Origin: Symbiodinium natans
Taxonomy: Eukaryota; Sar; Dinophyceae; Suessiales; Symbiodiniaceae
Direction of reading: 5' to 3'
Length of the DNA stretch: 60,000 nt
Assembly (NCBI GenBank): GCA_905221605.1
Contig: CAJNDS010001002.1
Location: 741,228 to 801,227 of the forward strand
Shown in pieces: positions 54,601 through 60,000 of the stretch; position 1 is the stretch's first letter, and each line of letters begins with the position of its first letter. The position numbers and the translations under genes are program-made. A model generated the notes under the pieces. The model did no database searches, had not been told where the DNA came from, and was given only the letters and a program-made list of their open reading frames with translations.

Positions 54601-56162
54601 ACTCAGCAACCAAGGGAATAACCCTAAACCCTAAAACCTAAACCCTAACCCTAAACCCTAAACCCTAAACCCTAACCCTAAACCCTAAGCCCCTGAACAT
54701 GTTTCAGAGGGTTTTACGGGCCATACGAGACTTCTTCCGCAGCGCCAGGAGAAGGACGAGGCAGTTGAGAAGCCCGCGGAGGCCTAGGGCTTCTTTGCTT
54801 TTGTGTTTAGGGTTTAGGGTTTAGGGTTTAGGGTTTAGGGTTTAGGGTTTAGGGTTTAGGGTTCAGGGTTCAGGGTTCAGGGTTCAGGGTTCAGGGTTCA
54901 GGGTTCAGGGTTCAGGGTTTGTGGTGCTTTGGGTTTTGGGGGATTTAGGGTTTGGGGGGCTCTAGGGTCTTGAGGTTTTGGGGCTTTAGGACTTGAGGGG
55001 TTTTGGGGTTGTAGGGCTTGGCTTGAGAGGTTTTGGGGCTGTGGGGCTTCAGGGGTTTGGTGGGTTTTTTCGGGATTTGGGGCTCAGGGGTTTTGGGCTT
55101 CGGGTCTGAGCCTGAAGCCCTGAACCACTGCCCTCGAACCCTAAACCACCTTAAGCCAGGCGGGTCTCGGATTTAGGGGTTTAGGGGAGCCCTAAAGCCA
55201 CCCTAAGCCCTGTATTGGCTCCAATTTTTTGTTTTAGTGAGGAGAAGCGAAGCTTTATAACCCCAAGTATAACTGGACTTATAAGCCCCCTAAGTCCCCT
55301 AAGTAGGTTATAAGTAGACTTATAATTGGTGTTATAAGTACCCTAACCCTAAACCCTATACCCTAACCCTCAACCCTAAACCCTAAACCCTAAACCCTAA
55401 ACCCTAAACCCTAAACCCTAAACCCTAATTGGGGTTATAAGCACCCATGAACCTCCAAGCAGGAGAAGCAGCCCAAGAAGTTCACCCGCAAGCAGCTGGC
55501 CAAGCTTCGTCTGCCGGTGCGCTGGCCCAGGGCAGTCTGTGGTGTGTGTTTAGGGTTTGGGATTTAGGGTTCAGGGTTTAGGGTTTAGGGTTTAGGCTAA
55601 GTTTCGGCTCAGGGTTTGGGACTTAGGTGTCTTTGGGGGAAGGCAAGGATTTGTTGCTTCGGGTTTGGGGTATAGGCTGTATAGGCGTTAGGGTTTGGTG
55701 GTTTGGGTGCTTTGCTCTGGCTACAGTATGTGGCTTAACTTTTCGCTCTGGGCAGAGCCGTTTCTTGGGTACCCATACTATACTATACTATACTATACTA
55801 TACTATACTATACTATACTATACTATACTATACTATACTATACTATACTACTTAGTAGCTGAGTGAGCACACGTTACACCTTTGGGGATACTAGAACCCC
55901 CTATAGAACTGCAAGTGTACACTTTTTTGGGGCTTGTGAACTCAGCAACTAAGACGATACTAAGCTGTTTGGGGAAGTTGGAGCTCATGGATCAAGTCTT
56001 TGGGGCTCTTACGTGGTGGTGGTGGTGGCGGCGTTTCGTTTCGAAGCCCTACTACGCCTCCCAAACCCTAAACCCCAAACCCCAAACCCCAAACCGCCCC
56101 ACCTTCCCGAAAGCCCCAAACCCCTAAGCGTCAAGTTCCGGCAGGTCGGCGGCGACAAGTGA
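42693..56162 (+). CDS. RPL17: Cytosolic large-subunit ribosomal protein uL22 (RPL17), copy 2, 14 exons
   Basis: Second complete copy encoding the same 185-aa protein as copy 1. Exons: 42693-42740, 44079-44132, 45665-45709, 46851-46905, 47843-47862, 49533-49562, 50924-50958, 51520-51567, 52732-52776, 53333-53371, 53856-53889, 54749-54781, 55463-55516, 56145-56162. Comparing exon by exon with copy 1 I count 13 nucleotide differences, all synonymous. Intron positions and phases are identical, but introns are longer (484-1670 nt) and differ in content. Intron 1 carries a retroelement relic, intron 2 an exon-like fragment, intron 3 two foldback elements and intron 6 an inserted gene fragment. 5' sites are GC (9), GA (3) and GT (1), so three introns (6, 12, 13) switched between GT and GC relative to copy 1. 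An AATAAA lies at 56210-56215; its role is uncertain in dinoflagellates. Confidence 0.97.
43168..43212. mobile_element. Truncated family B element next to the retroelement relic
   Basis: Only the left end remains (GGTTTCCGAAATCAGGGGTA to TTGTTATAAAATCC). The retroelement relic begins immediately after, so the relic or a deletion cut the element. Confidence 0.5.
43213..43836 (+). pseudogene. Degenerate retroelement-like ORF relic inside uL22 copy 2 intron 1
   Basis: A GC-rich block free of telomere repeats, absent from intron 1 of copy 1. Two overlapping open frames (43269-43658 and 43514-43837, different phase) together give one plausible product. The first half contains LVKLLKSWKWAARPLQ and AWEVGAEQEPPAP. 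The second half contains DDPWAGGNDPWALYK, a Ser/Ala/Pro linker, and a Leu/Gln-rich helix (MRAELQADLQTMLQQQLAQ) fit for a coiled coil. This arrangement reminds me of the first-ORF region of LINE-like elements abundant in dinoflagellate genomes; that is from memory and unverified. The frame switch near 43510 and lack of a reverse-transcriptase frame show a dead fragment. Its left end abuts a truncated family B element (43168-43212). Confidence 0.5.
43903..44041. repeat. Variant octamer TTTAAGGG array
   Basis: About 16 tandem GTTTAAGG units inside uL22 copy 2 intron 1. The homogeneous non-telomeric variant suggests tandem duplication rather than telomerase synthesis. Confidence 0.9.
44206..44297. 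mobile_element. Family D element in uL22 copy 2 intron 2
   Basis: GAGTAGGTCTTTGTTTCCTT to ATTCCTAGGTTACTCCTGGG, with core AAAACCAAAAAGGGTGCTC. Confidence 0.7.
44653..44883 (+). pseudogene. Exon-like fragment in uL22 copy 2 intron 2, unknown product
   Basis: An open frame of 76 codons ending in TGA at 44881-44883, with no ATG near its start. Its composition is protein-like and polar: DYDKFCHRRFYENTRQ, AVDAEFGVREGLGELN, KDEKEFHDLVKRPLAV, then a CRCGAGLV end. No equivalent is visible in copy 1 intron 2, although sequence just downstream (45120-45180) matches copy 1 at 34340-34410. It is most likely a captured fragment of another gene or a transposon remnant. It is not part of uL22, whose exons 2 and 3 join without it. 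I cannot name the family. Confidence 0.4.
45380..45480. mobile_element. Family B MITE-like element (best preserved)
   Basis: Type copy, 101 bp. Left end GGGTTTCCGAAAATAGGGGA, right end CCCTAATTTCGGAAACCCCA; the inverted repeats pair over about 20 nt. It lies in uL22 copy 2 intron 2 with no counterpart in copy 1. Confidence 0.75.
45533..45617. mobile_element. Family E element, uninterrupted copy, uL22 copy 2 intron 2
   Basis: TTGGGTAACATTTAACATTT to ACTACCCCAACCATGAACTA; imperfect inverted ends (GTTGGGTAA and the CCAAC near the right end). Confidence 0.6.
45804..45912. mobile_element. Family K foldback element, first copy, uL22 copy 2 intron 3
   Basis: Left arm includes GCCTCAATTTTGGGTGCTGC, right arm GCAGCACGCTGAAATTGAGG. 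The arms are about 48 nt each around a short loop. A sister copy lies 80 bp downstream in the same orientation. Confidence 0.7.
45994..46104. mobile_element. Family K foldback element, second copy
   Basis: GCTGCCTCGATTTGGGTGCT in the left arm and GCAGCACGCTGAAATTGAGG in the right. Together with the first copy it accounts for part of the growth of intron 3 from 288 nt (copy 1) to 1141 nt. Confidence 0.7.
48690..49110. other. Unique block in uL22 copy 2 intron 5
   Basis: A stretch free of telomere repeats, with no counterpart in copy 1 intron 5. An open frame (48817-49098, +) exists, but its composition does not suggest a protein and I see no splice context. Probably an insertion of unknown origin. 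Confidence 0.4.
49921..50018. mobile_element. Family F foldback element, uL22 copy 2 intron 6
   Basis: TTGGGATTTCCCCCTTAGAC to GTTAGTATAAGGGGGGAACA. It forms one insertion with the gene fragment just downstream, because copy 1 lacks both. Confidence 0.7.
50040..50345 (+). pseudogene. Gene fragment with frame shifts, inserted in uL22 copy 2 intron 6
   Basis: Three successive frames carry protein-like sequence: MSGQKGWKAQFSAIEAAG from 50040, then KAEAKTADGSKGQKNNKR and IIDEDALSGFLSQEII to about 50250, then DPEDEDFSLEDVDTWYTHLL to about 50335. One gene fragment broken by two frame shifts, or exons lacking their introns, would give this. Copy 1 intron 6 lacks it. Flanking intron sequence (49866-49920 and 50346-50455) matches copy 1 continuously around 37350-37500, so fragment plus adjacent family F element (49921-50018) form an insertion of about 430 bp. 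Product not recognised. Confidence 0.45.
51379..51476. mobile_element. Family F foldback element, uL22 copy 2 intron 7
   Basis: TTGGGACGTTCCGCCTTATA at the left, CTACAGGGCGAACATCCCAA at the right. It is 43 nt upstream of exon 8 and absent from copy 1. Confidence 0.75.
51840..51995. mobile_element. Family A MITE-like element in uL22 copy 2 intron 8
   Basis: Ends GGGTAGTTTCATGGGCCCTT and GGACCATGTAACTACCCTAA. It is absent from intron 8 of copy 1. Confidence 0.75.
52101..52258. repeat. CCCTAAA array, uL22 copy 2 intron 8
   Basis: About 20 units with one CTTATAAA interruption. It is followed by an inverted TTTAGGG array at 52352-52443. Confidence 0.9.
53722..53816. mobile_element. Family I element, uL22 copy 2 intron 10
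   Basis: GGAGTACTATACTTCAATGC to CCAGGGCCTACTCCAGAGTA. It is colinear with 5668-5760 at most positions. Confidence 0.65.
54512..54612. mobile_element. Family C MITE-like element, uL22 copy 2 intron 11
   Basis: Left CTTAATAGCTGAAGTGAGTG, right CTTATGAACTCAGCAACCAAG; an internal G run replaces part of the right arm. Confidence 0.65.
54803..54919. repeat. TTTAGGG then TTCAGGG array, uL22 copy 2 intron 12
   Basis: About eight canonical units followed by about eight TTCAGGG units, near the donor of intron 12. Confidence 0.9.
55324..55446. repeat. CCCTAAA array flanked by a ~20-bp duplication, uL22 copy 2 intron 12
   Basis: AATTGGTGTTATAAGTACCC precedes and AATTGGGGTTATAAGCACCC follows the array (18 of 20 identical). 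This looks like a repaired staggered break filled with telomere repeats. Confidence 0.75.
55775..55850. repeat. (ACTAT)n pentanucleotide microsatellite
   Basis: About 15 units, immediately left of the family C element at 55851. Confidence 0.95.
55851..55953. mobile_element. Family C MITE-like element, uL22 copy 2 intron 13
   Basis: Type copy, 103 bp: CTTAGTAGCTGAGTGAGCAC at the left, TTGTGAACTCAGCAACTAAG at the right. It sits directly after a pentanucleotide microsatellite. Confidence 0.75.
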
Positions 56163-56943
56163 AGCAGCGAGAAGTGAGCGGATGACCAACTGGCGAAGTG
56201 GCGGAGTGGAATAAAAGCTCGTGCAGGTTTAGGGTTTAGGGTTTAGGGCTTAGGGTTTAGGGTTTAGGGTTTAGGGTTTAGGGTTTAGGGGCCCTATGGT
56301 ATCGAAGACCCAGAGTAGGCCCTTTTTTTTTCTGTTTCTTTTTTTTGCCGGGTGGGGGGGGGGGGGGGGGGTTGGGTTCCCTTGTAAGCCCCTTTAAACC
56401 AAAGAGGGCACCCTCCTTTTTTTTCCTAAGTTGCTCTTGGGACTCTTGGGTCTAGGGTTTAGGGTTTAGGGTTTAGGGCTTAGGGTTTAGGGTTTAGGGT
56501 TTAGGTATTTGCACCCACGACCCCTCAAAATTTAAAGTGGGGGGGTGGCCTGGGCTCCTCACGGTGTCCTCCACTCCCCCAAAACCCAAAAACCCCTAAA
56601 CCCTAAGCCCAACCAAAAAAAAACCTAAAACCCTAAAACCCCACAAGACTGCACAGCCCTCAGCCCCAAAAAATGACCTAAACCCCTAAACCCCCAAAAG
56701 CCCCAAGCCCTAACTCAACCCCCAAACCCCAAAAAAACCCGGCCGTTCGGAAAAGCCTGCGTCTTGCTGCTGGCTCCAAGCCCTGGAGTTGAAGCAATTC
56801 GCACCCTAAATCCTCATCCTTGCGGCCCTAAACCCTAGCCCTAAACCCTAAACCCTAAACCCTAGCCCTAAACCCTAAACCCTAAACCCCAAACAGGCTT
56901 CCCAGGGGCCAAAAGCGAAGGTGCCGATTCCTGGGCGCCCGCC
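56163..56943. other. Downstream flank of uL22 copy 2 and spacer to next candidate gene
   Basis: Starts with the copy 2 3' UTR (conserved to about 56200). It continues with TTTAGGG runs (56225-56290, 56450-56505), a family D element interrupted by a G homopolymer (56312-56455) and a C-rich repeat tract (56576-56890). I see no gene. Confidence 0.5.
56312..56455. mobile_element. Family D element with internal T and G homopolymers
   Basis: AGAGTAGGCCCTTTTTTTTT to TTCCTAAGTTGCTCTTGGG. A G run of about 20 nt sits where another copy (11371-11625) carries a telomere array. Confidence 0.6.
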
Positions 56944-59894
56944 ATGGTCTCCTCTTTCCGAGTGTCGGCCGCAGCGCGGCCTTCCGACGCCGCCTTGCCG
57001 TGCTAAGGGTTTAGGGTTTAGGGTTTAGGGTTTAGGGTTTAGGGTTCGAGCATTTACTAGGCCAGCAGTGTATCTAGGCAACGGCAAAAACCCACCCGCC
57101 CAAAGAATCCCATAACATTAAGAAAATAGAAGGTTACTTATTTTCTCTTCGGATGCACCAATCACGCCGTAGTACCAAGCACTTAACGCAAGCCACACCC
57201 GGCCTTGAGGCCTTGAAACCCTAAACACCAGACCTTGAGGCCCTGAAACCCTAAACACTAGGCCTTGAGGCCCCGAAACCCTGAAACCTAAATACTAGGC
57301 CGTGAGGCCGTGAAACCCTAAACAGCAGGCCTTGAGGCCCTGAAACCCTAAACACAAGGCCGTGAGGCCTTGAAACCCTAACCATTAGGGCCGGAAATCC
57401 TAAACACCTTTGGACGAAACGACCTTGCCCAGTAAGAAATGACCTAGCCCAGTAAAAAAATGACCTTGCCCAATAAACAAATGACCTAGCCCAGTAAAAA
57501 AATGACCTTGCCCAGTAAAAAAATGACCTTGCCCAGTAAAAAAATGACCTTGCCCAGTAAAAAAATGACCTTGCCCAGTAAAAAAATGACCTTGCCCAGT
57601 AAAAAAATGACCTTGCCCAGTAAAAAAAATGACCTTGCCCAGTAAAAAAATGACCTTGCCCAGTAAAAAAATGACCTTGCCCAGTAAAAAAATGACCTTG
57701 CCCAGTAAAAAGATGACCTTGCCCAGTAAACAGATGACCTTGCCCAGTAAAAAGATGACCTTGCCCAGTAACATTTTTACTGGGCAAGGTCATTTTTTTA
57801 CTGGGCAAGGTCATTTTTTTTACTGGGCAAGGTCGTTTTTTTTGACGAAACGACCTTGCCCAGTAAAAAAATGACCTTGCCCAGTAAAAAAATGACCTTG
57901 CCCAGTAAAAAAATGACCTTGCCCAGTCAAAAAATGACCTTGCCCAGTAACTCCTTAACATTTAAATTATATATGAAAGAGAGGTTTAGGGTTGAGGGTT
58001 GAGGGTTGAGGGTTTAGGGTTTAGGGTTTAGGGTTTACCCTAAACCCTAAACAAAGGGTTTAGGGCTTCGTGATGTTGAGGCTGGTCAGCGACCGAAGCC
58101 CCTCAAAGGCTCGAAGCCTCTACTGGAAAACTCTGATGGGTTTTTTTGTTCGACCCTCCCCCGCAGCACTGGATCCCCAAAATTTAGGGTTTAGGGTTTA
58201 GGATGTAGGGTTTAGGGTTAAATTTTGGAGGGTTTTGTACAAAGCCTCTTAATCTCTTAATAATCAAAGGTCAACCTTCTGCCAGATGATTCTCAGCAGG
58301 CTTAGTGTTTAGGCTCAACCCTAAACCCCTTAAACCCTCAACCCTTTCTTATTAGGGAGTTCAGGAATTACGGCCGCGGGCATCTGGTTTAAGAAACCGG
58401 GATCCAGGGGCTCCTACAGAAAAGGAGAGCGTTCGTAAGAAGCCCTAAAGCCCGAAAGCCCTAAACCAGGGTTTAGGCTTTAGGGTTTAGGGTAGCTAAA
58501 GCGCTGAAACTCTGAAACCCCCAACCCTAAAACTCTAAAACCCTAAAAATAGTAAATTCTCAAACCCGACCCTTCAAAGCATCATAAGTTCTTTTAGGGT
58601 TTGTTGCATTATAATATTAGAATGCCATTTTGCAATACTAGTGTGATAAGGTGATGTATATTACTCAATCACAAAAATTCTTGATAGTCTGGTATCCACG
58701 CTCTGTTGTTATAGTAATGTGCTAGTGCATGTCTTATTTTATTGCAATGTCACCATGTCCATACAATAGTAGATTCGAAGCGTACTAGATACACTCTTGT
58801 AGTCTTAGCTGCCTTGGCTTATATATTCCTACTACTCTAAGTCTACAAAATTATGAAATTTTGTTTCCCATATGAATATCTTATGAAATTAGTATACTTA
58901 TACGGTTGCATCATGATCATAGATAGTGCTTTACGTATTATACTCTCTTTTTACTGTTTCCTATGTGTATGCTTATATAGAGGAATATATCATGAGAATC
59001 TTATATACTAGTATGTTGCTATACTCTTATGATAGATTTTTCCAAAAGAATTGTGTTTCATGAAGCTCCAGGCTGTTGGTTTCTAGGGCTTCGGGTGCTT
59101 TGAGGGTTTCTGGGGTGTAGGGGTTTCGGGTTTTATTGGGTGTTGGCGACTTAGGGTGCTGGGGATTTGAGGTTCAGGGCTCAAGGGCTTAGGGCTTAGG
59201 GCTTAGGGTTTAGGGTTTAGGGTTTAGAGTTTAGGGTTTAGGGTTTAGGGTTTAGGGTTTAGGGGCAACGGCTGACATCTGGCCGGGAGCCCTGCGAGGT
59301 GGATAAGATGTGGGTAGAGAATCTCAAGTTCGGGCTAGAAGCACTGAGTTAAAGCCGCAGCTTCTGCATGGCTCAACCACACATTAAGACAGGGCCCCGC
59401 CTCAGAGAGAAGTGCAAGGTAGAAATTCGGGGTTCAGGGTCTGGCGTCGGAGCACACTACAAGCTTAAGCTTAATCCCTAACGCCTGTAATCCCTCACGC
59501 TGCGGTGATGCGAAGGCAACGTCTTCTTTGTTGTATCCCTGCGTTCCTGGCACCTTCGCCATAGGCACTAAACCCTAAACTGCAAGGAGCAGTGGTGCAA
59601 CTCACTGTTGCAGTGACAGCTTCTTTTAACCTAGTAACTTTGCAGGGTGAGATCCCGGGCGCTATCCCTTTAAACCCTAAAACCTAACCCTAGACCCCTA
59701 ACCCCTCAACACTGAACCCTGCACCCTCAACCTTCAACCCTCAACCCTCAACCCTCAACCCTAAACCCTAAACCATTCAGGCGCCCCTGGCGTCTCAACA
59801 GTTCTTTCTTTCTTGCAACGGTTCCCTCATGGCTGCGTGTGAACTGTCGCCCACAAGCTCCAGCGATAGCGGGCAGTCAAGTGAGGTGCCATGA
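56944..59894 (+). CDS. Candidate gene of at least three exons, unknown product
   Basis: Tentative. An ATG in a favourable context (GCCGCCATGG-like, at 56944) opens a GC-rich block, MVSSFRVSAAARPSDAAL, flanked by CCCTAAA before and TTTAGGG after; its donor could be one of several GC/GT sites up to 56998. Exon 59299-about 59337 (VDKMWVENLKFGL, donor GA) and exon 59781-59894 both start after AG|G in phase 0. The last encodes APLASQQFFLSCNG, then a Ser-rich end (SPTSSSDSGQSSEVP) and TGA. Joined they stay open. The putative first intron would hold the 21-bp foldback array and the AT-rich island. The blocks might belong to different genes, and the first block is also open in a second frame. Confidence 0.28.
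57201..57400. repeat. 30-bp minisatellite containing a telomere motif
   Basis: About six units of the type GGCCTTGAGGCCTTGAAACC then CTAAACACCA, each holding AAACCCTAAAC. Confidence 0.85.
57413..57955. repeat. 21-bp tandem array with an inverted segment (foldback)
   Basis: Unit TGACCTTGCCCAGTAAAAAA plus one A. About 17 direct units (57420-57772), then three inverted units (57773-57834), then about five direct units (57849-57953). The flank GACGAAACGACC occurs at both 57413 and 57842. All frames are open, so the 236-codon frame on the - strand is an artefact. Confidence 0.95.
58590..59055. other. AT-rich island without telomere repeats
   Basis: About 465 bp of clearly higher A+T content than everything around it, without open frames of note or repeat motifs. 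It may be organelle-derived (nuclear mitochondrial DNA) or a transposon remnant; I cannot match it to a gene. Confidence 0.5.
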
Positions 59895-60000
59895 CCGCGG
59901 TCTTGTCTCGAGCAAGGTTTGATTCAAGGCTTCTCACTGGGTCGACCCCTCAACCTTAAACCCTAAGCCCTAAACCCTGAAACCCTGAAACCCTAAACCC

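Noticed and set aside
57251-57961. 236-codon open frame on the - strand
   Set aside because: It is a translation of the 21-bp tandem unit; the same block is open on the + strand and in other frames.
1-60000. CRISPR array, bacterial operon, tRNA or rRNA genes
   Set aside because: Regular repeats here are telomeric or satellite without spacers; no ribosome-binding-site-led operons, tRNA cloverleaf or rRNA segments were found by reading.

Overview
The window is almost certainly nuclear DNA of a dinoflagellate. The evidence is seen directly. Every gene whose protein can be recognised is cut into very short exons joined at non-canonical 5' splice sites (GC, GA, occasionally GT). Nearly all 3' sites are AG followed by a G. 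All recognised genes lie on the + strand, one is duplicated in tandem, and introns and intergenic DNA are crowded with interstitial arrays of the plant/dinoflagellate-type telomere heptamer TTTAGGG/CCCTAAA. Almost none of the long open frames is a real gene. The genes had to be rebuilt by joining exons of 13-250 nt across introns of 0.1-2.4 kb.

Layout: (1) 42-3160, 3' part of an unrecognised helical-protein gene (tentative). (2) 3161-6733, intergenic, with telomere arrays and MITE-like elements. (3) 6734-25718, a 28-exon reconstruction of a secreted protein of about 632 aa that I do not recognise. (4) 27524-30940, a 10-exon gene for a 203-aa J-domain (DnaJ-like) protein with an Arg/Ser-rich linker and a coiled-coil tail. 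(5) 32711-41733 and 42693-56162, two tandem complete copies of cytosolic ribosomal protein uL22 (RPL17). Each has 14 exons and 13 introns at identical positions and encodes the same 185-aa protein; the coding sequences differ only at 13 synonymous sites. (6) 56944-59894, a tentative further gene, with a 21-bp foldback tandem array and an AT-rich island in its putative first intron.

The most notable system is how introns seem to be built. At least a dozen families of short non-autonomous elements (about 75-270 bp, terminal inverted repeats) are scattered through the window. Several introns of the secreted-protein gene are essentially one such element each, which is introner-like behaviour. In at least four elements an array of telomere repeats sits inside the element at a point where sister copies are uninterrupted, so telomeric DNA was added after the element landed. 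G-rich arrays tend to follow 5' splice sites and C-rich arrays to precede 3' splice sites, so many introns could fold into a stem that brings the splice sites together. The two uL22 copies act as a natural control: exons are frozen, while introns have gained different elements, gene fragments and arrays.

Limits: splice sites were inferred from reading frame, from protein similarity recalled from general knowledge and from agreement between gene copies. No transcript data or searches were available. Only uL22 and the J domain are confidently identified; the other gene models are hypotheses.
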